From the NCBI GenBank assembly GCA_016202645.1, contig JACQOF010000058.1, positions 1 to 15,064 on the forward strand: a DNA stretch of 15,064 nt, in the 5' to 3' direction. The position numbers and the translations under genes were made by a program. How positions within the stretch are numbered: position 1 is the first letter of the stretch; every line of letters starts with the position of its first letter. This document shows, piece by piece, positions 1 to 5,908 of this stretch. The notes beneath the pieces are model-generated. The model made no database searches. It was not told the origin of the DNA and worked only from the letters and a program-made list of their open reading frames with translations. The stretch comes from a bacterium. Lineage in GTDB: Bacteria > Lindowbacteria > 2-12-FULL-62-27.

Positions 1-334
1 ACGCCGACGTGTCCGTCAGTGTTTTTTTGACGCGTTGGACGCGGCCAAGAAGGATTTCCAGATCGGTGAGGGAGGCGCGGAGGCGGCGGAGACGCTCGTC
101 CGCCAGCGCGCCGACGTCCCGCAGGGCGTCGATTCGGCCCTCGAGAAGCTCCACGTTGGCGCTGGTCACGCGGTGAATCTCGGAAAGGATCCGCTCGACC
201 TTCACGTCAATGTCCCCGGCGTCAGCCGAAAAGGCCAGTCGGGCCTTTCTGCTTTTCCGGAACAGGAAAATCGTCCAAGCGGCGTTGGCGAGAAGTCCGA
301 CGGCCAAAACGAGGACCAGAAAGACGTCCATCAT
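1..334 (-). CDS. Membrane-anchored coiled-coil protein, partial (C-terminus beyond window)
   Basis: The frame opens with ATG at 334 and is still open at the window edge, giving at least 111 residues. Its ATG overlaps the stop of the upstream SpoVG-family gene (ATGA at 334-331), so the two are probably translationally coupled. Residues 1-24 are strongly hydrophobic (MMDVFLVLVLAVGLLANAAW) and are followed by a basic stretch (FRKSRKAR), the pattern of a single N-terminal membrane anchor with the rest in the cytoplasm. Residues from about 40 onward are charged and helix-favouring with heptad-like spacing (VKVERILSEI, VELLEGRIDAL, DERLRRLRASL), suggesting a coiled coil. No catalytic motif is visible. 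It may belong to one of the small anchored coiled-coil families found near motility genes, but I cannot name it. A second ATG at 331 is an alternative start. Function unknown. Confidence 0.75.
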   Translation of the reverse strand, partial: MMDVFLVLVLAVGLLANAAWTIFLFRKSRKARLAFSADAGDIDVKVERILSEIHRVTSANVELLEGRIDALRDVGALADERLRRLRASLTDLEILLGRVQRVKKTLTDTSA

Positions 335-663
335 AAATCGTCGACCGGTTCCATGGCGTCATCCGCGGACGGCTCGGCGCCCTGACTCCTGGCCGGCGGA
401 GGCGCCAGGAGGCCGTATTTTTCGAGGATAGTGCCGGTCAGGCGGGCGCGGGCGTCCTTATTGAGCGGAAAAAACGAGTCCCGCCAGTTGCCGCCCTTGT
501 CCCGCTGGGACGGCATGCTGACCCACGGCCCGTTCTCGCCGGACATGACCTTGAACCCGCGAACAACATACAGACCGAGGAGCGTGATGTCGGCAAAGGC
601 AAGGACATTCCCGGTCCCGTCCAACTTGCGGATCTTAACATCCGTAATGTCATTGAGGCTCAC
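331..663 (-). CDS. spoVG: SpoVG-family nucleic-acid-binding regulator
   Basis: The 110-residue product matches the SpoVG family along residues 5-87: the opening ITDVKIRKL, the central block with the GFKVMSGENGPWVSMPSQR pattern, and FRDS/FPLN in the form WRDSFFPLNKDAR. SpoVG proteins of Bacillus, Staphylococcus and Borrelia bind DNA or RNA and act as regulators; the family is also present in many non-sporulating bacteria. The C-terminal 25 residues are Pro/Ala/Asp-rich and probably disordered. The start is GTG at 663, 29 bases after the glycosyltransferase stop. The only nearby purine-rich sequence is TTCGGGGC directly before the GTG, so initiation looks weak. An upstream ATG at 679 is out of frame. 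Membership is clear; the regulatory target is unknown. Confidence 0.9.
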   Translation of the reverse strand: MSLNDITDVKIRKLDGTGNVLAFADITLLGLYVVRGFKVMSGENGPWVSMPSQRDKGGNWRDSFFPLNKDARARLTGTILEKYGLLAPPPARSQGAEPSADDAMEPVDDL

Positions 664-692
664 GCCCCGAACGTATCATGACTCAGTCGATG

Positions 693-1625
693 TTACAAGC
701 GTCGGCGGGTGGTGAGGGAGGCGACGAGGTCGGCGAGGAATCCGACGAAGAGGATGATCATGCCGGAGAGGATGAGGAGGATCGGGAGTTCCTCGATGCG
801 GCCCCAGGAGATGACCTGAAATCCCAGGAGGCCGGCGCCCGTGACCAGAAGAAACGCGCCCGGAGGGACGAAGACGCGGACCGGCTCGAAGAGAACGGCG
901 AGGCGGACCATGATGGTGAGGAATTTCAGGCCGTCCCGGAACGGGCGGATCTTGCTTACGCCCTTCGTGCGGCGCTCCATGCCCTGCACCGGCAGAAACT
1001 TGACGCGGAAACCGCCTTTGAGAAATGCGATGGTCGAGGTGGTGGGGTACGAAAAACCGTTTGGAAAAAGATGAACATACTCGAGAAGCGCGTCCCGCCG
1101 GGCGGCGCGGAAGCCCGAAGTCAGGTCGGGAATGCGGCGGCCCGCAAGAAGGCTCGCGAAGCCGCTCAGGACGGCGTTGCCGAAGCGCCGGAAGGCCGAC
1201 TGGGCGGCGGCGGACCGGGAGGCGACGACCATGTCGGCGTCCTGGAGCGCGTCGAGGAGTTTCGGGATGGCATCGGGCGGATGCTGGCCGTCGGAGTCCA
1301 TGAGGACAAGGATGGGCGTCGAGGCGGCGCGGATGCCGGTCTTGACGGCGGCGCCGTTGCCGAAATTTTCCTCGTGAACGATGACTTCCGCGCCCGCCTT
1401 CCGGGCAAGGTCCGCGGTCGCGTCCCCGGAACCATCGTCGACGACGAGAAGTTTCGCGCCGGGGAGGACGCGGTTTAGGCGGTCGAGAATTTCGGCGATG
1501 CTGGCGGCCTCATTGAAGGCCGGAAGGACGACGGTGACGTCTGAAAGAGAGATGGCCGGCTTATTCGCCGCGGAAGGCGAAGTCGAGGACTTTGGTGCCC
1601 GCGAGGGTAAAACGCTTGAAGTCAT
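693..1625 (-). CDS. GT2-family glycosyltransferase with two C-terminal membrane helices (polyprenyl-phosphate sugar transferase type)
   Basis: The 310-residue product shows the GT-A fold signatures of family GT2: LPAFNEA (34-40), VDDGSGD (62-68) and a DxD-like DSDGQH (110-115). Two hydrophobic segments near residues 253-275 and 280-303 give the layout of dolichyl- or undecaprenyl-phosphate mannosyl/glucosyltransferases (DPM1/GtrB type), which load a sugar from a nucleotide donor onto a polyprenyl phosphate at the inner membrane. The C-terminus is basic (TTRRRL). The ATG at 1625 lies 65 bases inside the preceding radical SAM gene, and the first 27 residues are Ser/Ala/Pro-rich and non-conserved in appearance. 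No other ATG, GTG or TTG lies between it and the conserved core, so this start is the only standard one. No clear Shine-Dalgarno precedes it. The sugar and acceptor are not determinable. Confidence 0.88.
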   Translation of the reverse strand: MTSSVLPSRAPKSSTSPSAANKPAISLSDVTVVLPAFNEAASIAEILDRLNRVLPGAKLLVVDDGSGDATADLARKAGAEVIVHEENFGNGAAVKTGIRAASTPILVLMDSDGQHPPDAIPKLLDALQDADMVVASRSAAAQSAFRRFGNAVLSGFASLLAGRRIPDLTSGFRAARRDALLEYVHLFPNGFSYPTTSTIAFLKGGFRVKFLPVQGMERRTKGVSKIRPFRDGLKFLTIMVRLAVLFEPVRVFVPPGAFLLVTGAGLLGFQVISWGRIEELPILLILSGMIILFVGFLADLVASLTTRRRL

Positions 1626-3009
1626 CCGGGTTGGAGATGCGCTTGAGGGTCTTCACGAAATATTTCGGTCTCGCGTAGAATTTCCGGTAGGCGCGACGGA
1701 TGCCGCGCTCGAGGATCTTGCTGTCGACGCTCGTGTAGTGCTGGTTGTAGAGGCCTTCGGTGTGGAGGACGGAGAAATCGGAGGCGGTGCCGTCGCCGAT
1801 TTCGGGAAACCGTTTTTCGACCATTTTGAACATGGGAGTCCCGGGATAGGGCGTGCAGACCCCGAAGGTCGCGGTGGTCGGTTCGATGTGAGTGATGAAA
1901 TCGATGGTGGTCTCGATGGTCTCCTCGGTTTCGCCGGGGGACCCGAGCATGGTGTGCGCGTGGGAATCGATGCCGATTTCATTCATCCAGCGGAAGGCCT
2001 GCCGGGTCTCCTCGATGGTGATGCCCTTGTGGATGTTGTCGAGGATCTCCTGCACGCCCGATTCGACGCCGAACTTGATGTAGTGACAGCCGGCGCGCTT
2101 GGCGAGTTTCAGAAGATCCTTCGTGCACTCGTTCACGCGGGTGTTGCAGATCCAGACGACGTCCCATTTGTTCTTGATGATGCCTTCGCAAATCTGGATG
2201 TCGCGGTCCTTGTCGACGAAAAATGTCTCGTCCCGGAAGTAGATTTCTTTGTAGCCCTTCGAAATCAGATGCTCCATCTCCCCGAGAACGCGGTCGGCCG
2301 ATTGGAAACGGGTTTTGGTGCCGTAGAGAAACGGCGCCGTGCAGAACGTGCAGACGGCGGGACAGCCGCGGGAGGTGATGAGGGTCATGTAGGGCATGCG
2401 CATGACGAGGGGATTGAAGTAGTGAACATCTTTTGGGAGAAACTCGACGTTGAGGTATGGGAGGGAATCAATGTCGACGTAGTCGGCGCGGTCGTTGACG
2501 ACCGGGCCTTTTTCGGGGTCCAGATAGGCGATACCGGGCGTGGGCCGCCAGTCTTTACCGGCGCGTTTGGCGAGCAGGACATCCCGGACCGTGTGCTCGG
2601 GCTCGCGGCGGACGGCGACGTCGACGCTTTTTTTCTGGACGGCGGCTTTGGGCATGAAGGTCGTGTGGGATCCGTAGACGACGGAGAAAAGATCGGGGTT
2701 GCGCTCCTTGAAATACTCGAGGACGTAGGAGTCCTCCCCGAAACTCATGGTCGACGTCGATGTGACGATGGCCTTGTAGGGCGAGACGTCGATCTGGTTC
2801 AGGGGAATGTGTTCGGCGAGGGCCTCGATGAAGGTCACGTCGAAGCCGGCCTTCTGGAGGACCGTCGCGATCGAGATCAGAAAAAACGGCGGCACGGTGC
2901 CGCCGCCGATGCGCTTGCCTTTGCACCAACAGCCGTAAATGACATCCCGGACCACGTTGGTCGCGTATCGGCTTGGAGGATTGATCACCAGGACTTTGAA
3001 ATCACTCAT
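1561..3009 (-). CDS. Cobalamin-dependent-type radical SAM protein
   Basis: The 482-residue product has an N-terminal Rossmann-like region (about 1-150) typical of B12-binding radical SAM enzymes (VLVINPPSRY at 6-15; PPFFLISIATVLQKAG near 40-55; YGSHTTFMP at 112-120). A radical SAM core follows, with the cluster motif RGCPAVCTFC, cysteines 216, 220 and 223 (CxxxCxxC). Later core motifs are FRDETFFVD, KFGVESG (312-318), MLGSPGET and the C-terminal CTPYPGTP. The canonical cobalamin DxHxxG motif is not evident, as in many members of this BchE-like class, so B12 use is inferred. The start is ATG at 3009 with AGGGAG upstream. A longer in-frame opening to 3321 was rejected because it would run through the neighbouring small gene. 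Substrate unknown; the adjacent glycosyltransferase hints at lipid or cell-envelope modification. Confidence 0.9.
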   Translation of the reverse strand: MSDFKVLVINPPSRYATNVVRDVIYGCWCKGKRIGGGTVPPFFLISIATVLQKAGFDVTFIEALAEHIPLNQIDVSPYKAIVTSTSTMSFGEDSYVLEYFKERNPDLFSVVYGSHTTFMPKAAVQKKSVDVAVRREPEHTVRDVLLAKRAGKDWRPTPGIAYLDPEKGPVVNDRADYVDIDSLPYLNVEFLPKDVHYFNPLVMRMPYMTLITSRGCPAVCTFCTAPFLYGTKTRFQSADRVLGEMEHLISKGYKEIYFRDETFFVDKDRDIQICEGIIKNKWDVVWICNTRVNECTKDLLKLAKRAGCHYIKFGVESGVQEILDNIHKGITIEETRQAFRWMNEIGIDSHAHTMLGSPGETEETIETTIDFITHIEPTTATFGVCTPYPGTPMFKMVEKRFPEIGDGTASDFSVLHTEGLYNQHYTSVDSKILERGIRRAYRKFYARPKYFVKTLKRISNPDDFKRFTLAGTKVLDFAFRGE

Positions 3010-3031
3010 GTTTGGAAGCCGCTCCCTGTTT

Positions 3032-3352
3032 TCAAGTGGTGGCGTCGAACCGCTCGCCCTTGCCGTCCTCTTTCGCGCCCCTCGCGCCCTTCTCTTCCTC
3101 TTCGCCCTCTTCTTCCCCGCCCGATTTTTTTTTGCCCCGCTCCCGCTTTTCCTGCTCCCTCTCTCTGACTTTGATGTCGTCCGTCTCGCCCGACTCGGCC
3201 ACCTGCGTCTCCCGCTCATGGGTCTTGTCGGGAATCTTTTGCATTTCTTTAGACTGCACCAAGGGCGCAAGATTCTGCTGGGCCTGCTCCGTCCCGGCCA
3301 CCTGGGTCTGCTGGGCCACAATCACCTGGACATCAATCGGCCTCACCACCAT
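3032..3352 (-). CDS. Small Gln-rich then highly charged protein of unknown function
   Basis: The 106-residue product starts at ATG 3352 behind a strong Shine-Dalgarno (AAAGGAGGAAG) and ends 22 bases before the radical SAM start, so the two are probably co-transcribed. Residues 1-35 (MVVRPIDVQVIVAQQTQVAG and the following QAQQN) are Gln-rich and mildly amphipathic. From about residue 65 the protein is almost entirely Lys, Arg, Glu and Gly, including a Glu-rich run, and is probably disordered. The opening, a PIDVQ-type motif followed by a Gln-rich stretch and a charged tail, resembles small uncharacterised proteins I associate with motility loci, but this is a weak recollection. No enzyme motif, signal peptide or membrane segment is seen. 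The good ribosome site and a plausible promoter (3394-3422) argue that it is real. Confidence 0.7.
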   Translation of the reverse strand: MVVRPIDVQVIVAQQTQVAGTEQAQQNLAPLVQSKEMQKIPDKTHERETQVAESGETDDIKVREREQEKRERGKKKSGGEEEGEEEEKGARGAKEDGKGERFDATT

Positions 3353-3393
3353 ACGCCACTTCCTCCTTTATGGCGCCACCCCGAATTATCCGC

Positions 3394-3422
3394 AGTCTAC
3401 CGAGAGACGGGGGAAGAGTCAA
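3394..3422 (-). promoter_or_regulatory. Predicted sigma-70-type promoter for the 3352-1561 gene pair
   Basis: On the minus strand TTGACT (3422-3417) is separated by exactly 17 bases from TAGACT (3399-3394). The start site would be near 3387, leaving a leader of about 35 bases with the AGGAGG ribosome site. Matches are 5/6 and 4/6 to consensus. It lies directly downstream of the 8-base repeat array at 3425-3464. Not experimentally supported. Confidence 0.4.
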
Positions 3423-3424
3423 TA

Positions 3425-3464
3425 GTATCGGAGTATCGGAGTGTCGGCGTATCGGTGTATCGGT
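3425..3464 (+). repeat. Five tandem 8-base units (GTATCGGA-type), copy 1
   Basis: Read on the plus strand the units are GTATCGGA, GTATCGGA, GTGTCGGC, GTATCGGT and GTATCGGT, followed by GAAAC. The array fills most of the gap between the CheX-like stop (3478) and the promoter of the next gene. A second five-unit, 40-base array of the same unit, in the opposite orientation, lies at 12044-12083. Both arrays lead into GAAAC. Confidence 0.85.
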
Positions 3465-3477
3465 GAAACCGCGGAAA

Positions 3478-3990
3478 TCAACCGATGTGAAATGCCAAGT
3501 GGATGACACCCGAGTCGGTGATGATGGGAATTTCGATCATGGGGAGTTTCGATGTCAGGGTTTTGGTCCATTCGAAGCGGCTGTAGACTTGCGGGGCGGT
3601 GAGGCTGATGTGGAGATTGATTTGCGCGAGGAAATCGAGGGCGGAGACGAGTGCGTCGTTGGCGAGCATCTGCAGGGCGAGACGGAATTCGGCGTCGGTG
3701 ATGTGCATACGTTTTGAAAGGATGCCTTCGACGGCTTTGTGGGCCATCGCCGTGTCGACGCCGAAGACGATGTCGGCGTTCACCATGCCGCGGGCCTGGG
3801 CGTAGACCGCGTACCCGGCGGTTTTCCAGCCGGCCGGATGCGCCGAGGGTTTCCCGAGACGGATGTTGGGGACGTTGATTTCTTTTAGATGCGCCGTCAT
3901 TGCGCGCAGGATCGCGTTGACCTTGCTCGCGACCATACCCGCCGTTTGATTCTCACTCTGTATCGGCTGAACTTCCGTCACCGGAATCAT
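3478..3990 (-). CDS. CheX-like (CheC/CheX/FliY phosphatase-fold) protein, probably catalytically altered
   Basis: The 170-residue product resembles CheX-type phosphatases: a helical start (VNAILRAMTAHLKEINV), a strand pair around GYAVYAQARGMVNADIVFGVD, a helix AMAHKAVEGILSKRM, the helix normally carrying the catalytic ExxN motif (LALQMLANDALVSAL), then INLHISLTAPQVYS, matching the usual 'itpPtv' strand. CheX proteins dephosphorylate CheY-P. Here the Glu of ExxN reads Met (MLAN) and the Gly after it reads Val, so phosphatase activity is doubtful while the fold seems kept. Start choice: a GTG at 3999 is directly abutted by GGGAGGT, leaving no spacing, whereas ATG at 3990 has the same GGAGGT 9 bases upstream; the ATG is preferred. 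It stands alone between two gene-free gaps, behind a candidate sigma-54 promoter. Confidence 0.7.
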   Translation of the reverse strand: MIPVTEVQPIQSENQTAGMVASKVNAILRAMTAHLKEINVPNIRLGKPSAHPAGWKTAGYAVYAQARGMVNADIVFGVDTAMAHKAVEGILSKRMHITDAEFRLALQMLANDALVSALDFLAQINLHISLTAPQVYSRFEWTKTLTSKLPMIEIPIITDSGVIHLAFHIG

Positions 3991-4023
3991 CAGAGACACA
4001 CCTCCCGCCTTGGGCGTTTTTTG

Positions 4024-4051
4024 TCTTTCAAACGTATGCGATTTTGAAAGA
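4024..4051 (-). promoter_or_regulatory. Hairpin in the predicted leader of the CheX-like gene
   Basis: TCTTTCAAA (4024-4032) and TTTGAAAGA (4043-4051) form a perfect 9-base stem with a 10-base loop. It lies 34 to 61 bases upstream of the chosen ATG at 3990 and downstream of the predicted sigma-54 start near 4062, so it would be in the mRNA leader. No U-run follows on the minus strand, so it is not a typical terminator. Confidence 0.4.
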
Positions 4052-4072
4052 TCATCGAACTGTTATAGCAGG

Positions 4073-4089
4073 AGCAAACACCATGCCGG
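4073..4089 (-). promoter_or_regulatory. Predicted sigma-54 (-24/-12) promoter for the CheX-like gene
   Basis: The minus strand reads CCGGCATGGTGTTTGCT. Against the sigma-54 consensus YTGGCACGRNNNTTGCW, every specified position matches except two. The invariant GG and GC are correctly separated by 10 bases. Transcription would start near 4062, about 70 bases before the ATG. Sigma-54 control is common for motility and chemotaxis genes, which suits the product. A weak sigma-70 -10 (TATAAC at 4067-4062) overlaps the region as an alternative. Confidence 0.5.
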
Positions 4090-4240
4090 CGTTAAACCGG
4101 GGCAGATCAAAATTTCTAACAACAAAGAAGTTAGAAAGTTATAGATTTTGACGTGGGTCTGAATTTTTGCCGGATGTCGTGACAAAAAGCAACAGTGTCG
4201 GACTGAGCGTCGTAAATCTCATCAGTGGAACACACTCCCT

Positions 4241-4513
4241 AATTAGCCGCGGAGGTCACGGAGAAGATAAATTCTGTTTTTGTAAGTTTATGACTGAAGT
4301 TTTGCAAGATTCCTCCTCCCCCCTTGAGGGGGAGGCAGGGAGGGGGGTTACAACTCCGAAATATACTGCTTTTCCTTCGGAAACCCCCCATCCAACTTCC
4401 CCCTCAAGGGGGGAAGGGTGGGTTGTGCAAATGCTGTAAATCGAATTTTCAAAAGTTCAGTTTATGATTTACAGACAATATTTTTTAATTCTCCGTGACA
4501 TCTGTGGCTAATT
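4241..4513. repeat. MITE-like long imperfect palindrome with C/G-rich core
   Basis: The outer arms, 4241-4265 on the plus strand and 4513-4489 on the minus strand, both begin AATTAGCC and share 22 of 25 bases including GTCACGGAGAA. Similarity continues inward for about 50 more bases (both contain TGTAA, ACTGAA, TTTTG). Inside these lie two opposed copies of a CCCCCTTGAGGGGG-type palindrome (around 4315-4337 and 4396-4419). The centre has GGGGGGTT (4342-4349) facing AACCCCCC (4382-4389) and CCGAA facing TTCGG. No transposase is encoded. The right end stops exactly at the TAA of the exported protein gene, so the folded RNA could also terminate the SUF transcript. No clear target-site duplication is seen. 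Confidence 0.65.
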
Positions 4514-5299
4514 TTACTTTTTCACAGGCTTCAAAAGCGAAATCGACGTTTGGATGGCTTTCATCAGCGGGGTGTCGTTCATGAGAAAAAACCGGTTGGA
4601 CGAATCTGGGAGGGGCCACGGTTCGTTGGAGGAATAAGCGTAAAAGGCGTAGCCTTCGGCGCCGGCGGCGCTGGCGACGGCGGCCATGCTCATGAGTTCA
4701 TTCGGGGTCGGCGGCCGGGGCCAGGCGGGAAGGCCGGCGAAGGACTGGAGGACGACATGGACGGGTTTGTCTTTCACGATATTTTTTGCGAGCGCGATAA
4801 ATTGGTGAAGCCGGCGGTAGTCGTCGGCGACGAGAGGAGTTTTCTTTGTGACGATGTAGGGGACGACGGCGAAGATGTCGCAGTAGGGCGCGTAGTCGGC
4901 ATACCGGTAGGGATTATAGAGGGTCTGGTAGACCGGATGCGCCGGGTCGACCGATTTCAGGGTGCGGTAGGCCCAGGCGACCTGTTCGACCGGTTTTCGG
5001 TTGACATCGGGCTCGTCGTAGATCATCCAGGCAAATAGGGCCGGATGGGATTTCAGCCCGGAAATTTTTTGGATCCATGCGTCGGTGTCCGGGCCGGGGG
5101 AAATATTGACGAGAGCGCGAAGGCCAAGCCGGTGCGCGGCGTCGAGCTGGTCTTTTTCGGGCCAGATGACAACGGCATTCATGGAAAGATTTTTGGCGAA
5201 GTCGTATCTGCCGAAGGGGACGTTGTAGAGGGCGAAGAGAGGGTCGGCGGCGAAGGCGGTGGACGGAAGGAACAAAAGCAGGGCCGTGAGAATTTTCAT
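4514..5299 (-). CDS. Exported TIM-barrel, glycoside hydrolase-like protein
   Basis: The 261-residue product begins with a Sec signal peptide (MKILTALLLFLPSTAFA, cleavage likely after AFA at 18), so it acts outside the cytoplasm. The mature part reads like a compact TIM barrel of glycoside-hydrolase type: MNAVVIWPEKDQLDAAHRLG, RALVNISPG, then HPALFAWMIYDEPD, where the W..xDEP block with Asp95-Glu96-Pro97 is the usual acid/base strand of such barrels, and a late AAGAEGYAFYAYSS strand. A partner nucleophile is not obvious, so activity is uncertain, and at 261 residues it is short for the fold. The start at 5299 follows the fusion gene's stop by 5 bases with no strong ribosome site, implying coupling. 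It is a functionally odd last gene of an iron-sulfur operon. Confidence 0.75.
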   Translation of the reverse strand: MKILTALLLFLPSTAFAADPLFALYNVPFGRYDFAKNLSMNAVVIWPEKDQLDAAHRLGLRALVNISPGPDTDAWIQKISGLKSHPALFAWMIYDEPDVNRKPVEQVAWAYRTLKSVDPAHPVYQTLYNPYRYADYAPYCDIFAVVPYIVTKKTPLVADDYRRLHQFIALAKNIVKDKPVHVVLQSFAGLPAWPRPPTPNELMSMAAVASAAGAEGYAFYAYSSNEPWPLPDSSNRFFLMNDTPLMKAIQTSISLLKPVKK

Positions 5300-5304
5300 A
5301 CGGT

Positions 5305-5904
5305 CTACGCCATGCCCAATTCCAAGCGGGCCGCGTCGGACATGCGGTCCGGGGTCCACTGGGGTTCCCAGACGATTTCCACTTGCGCGGCGCCGACGCC
5401 GTCCATCGCGGAGACTTTTGCCTCGGTCTCGGCCTGCATCTTGGGGGCTTCAGGGCATCCCGGGGCGGTGAGAGACATTTTGACGTGGACTTTCGATTTT
5501 TCCGGCTGATCCGGCAGAGGGCTGATGTTGACTTCATAGATGAGACCCAGATCGACGATGTTGACGGGGATTTCCGGGTCGTAACAGGTCGATAGGAGGT
5601 CCATCACCTTGTCTTTGCTGACGGCTTCTGCGCCGCCCGCAATCGACGGGACAATGCTGATCTCATCGCCGTTTTTGACGGGAGCTTTCATGTCCCCCTT
5701 CTGGCGGATGTCGTCTTCGTTCACGAAAACATTGATGAAGCTCCGGATTTTGCCGCTCTCGGCCACGAGGTGGGGCTTCAAGTCCGGATAGTCGGCCACC
5801 AGCCGGTCGAGGGCTTCCTGGACGGTCCGGCCGTCGACGGTTACAGCGGACTGCTGGCGGGTATGGGCCCGGAGGGCTGTGGGAATCAGAATGGTCACGG
5901 GCAT
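5305..5904 (-). CDS. MoaD/ThiS sulfur-carrier domain fused to SufT (DUF59) domain
   Basis: The 199-residue product has two clear domains. Residues 1-91 form a MoaD/ThiS/CysO ubiquitin-like fold (VTILIPTALR, GRTVQEALDRL, INVFVNEDDIR, GDEISIVPSIAGG) ending in the Gly90-Gly91 that in free sulfur carriers is the C-terminus and becomes a thiocarboxylate. Here the chain continues without a stop into a SufT/DUF59 domain (about 97-199) with YDPEIPVNIVDLGL (108-121), TAPGCP (146-151, Cys150) and WEPQWTPDRMS (169-179), all intact. The start at 5904 has AGGAGG upstream, overlapping the end of the cysteine synthase gene 5 bases away. SufT helps Fe-S protein maturation; CysO-type carriers feed sulfur to CysM-type synthases. 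No good internal ribosome site precedes the SufT part, so a fused protein is expected. Confidence 0.9.
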   Translation of the reverse strand: MPVTILIPTALRAHTRQQSAVTVDGRTVQEALDRLVADYPDLKPHLVAESGKIRSFINVFVNEDDIRQKGDMKAPVKNGDEISIVPSIAGGAEAVSKDKVMDLLSTCYDPEIPVNIVDLGLIYEVNISPLPDQPEKSKVHVKMSLTAPGCPEAPKMQAETEAKVSAMDGVGAAQVEIVWEPQWTPDRMSDAARLELGMA

Positions 5905-5908
5905 GGGG

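Larger units (their letters stand above)
3991..4513. other. Gene-free region between the CheX-like gene and the SUF cluster
   Basis: No convincing coding region occurs in these 523 bases on either strand. From left to right it holds a leader hairpin (4024-4051), a candidate sigma-54 promoter on the minus strand (4073-4089), a second short hairpin with perfect 8-base arms TTTCTAAC/GTTAGAAA (4113-4120 and 4130-4137), about 100 bases with no recognisable signal (4138-4240), and a long MITE-like palindrome (4241-4513). Base composition is AT-richer than the flanking genes except for the C/G runs of the repeat core. Confidence 0.8.

Noticed and set aside
1381-3168. Long plus-strand open frame of 595 codons
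   Set aside because: It lies opposite the radical SAM gene and the start of the glycosyltransferase gene. Its product is low-complexity Asp/Val/Gly-rich with no family motif, as expected for the antisense of a GC-rich gene.
3010-3321. N-terminal extension of the radical SAM frame by 104 codons
   Set aside because: It overlaps the small charged-protein gene, which has an AGGAGG site; the extension is Arg/Ser-rich and unlike the family, while ATG 3009 gives the expected start.
3425-3464. Short repeats considered as a CRISPR remnant
   Set aside because: The units are 8 bases and directly adjoining, without spacers, and no cas gene is nearby.
4113-4137. Hairpin with TTTCTAAC/GTTAGAAA arms considered as a terminator
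   Set aside because: The stem is AT-rich and no T-run follows on either strand; it is only noted within the gene-free region.
4167-4439. Plus-strand open frame of 90 codons in the gene-free region
   Set aside because: Its peptide (SSPLEGE, TSPSRGE) is the translation of the palindromic repeat, and it has no ribosome site.
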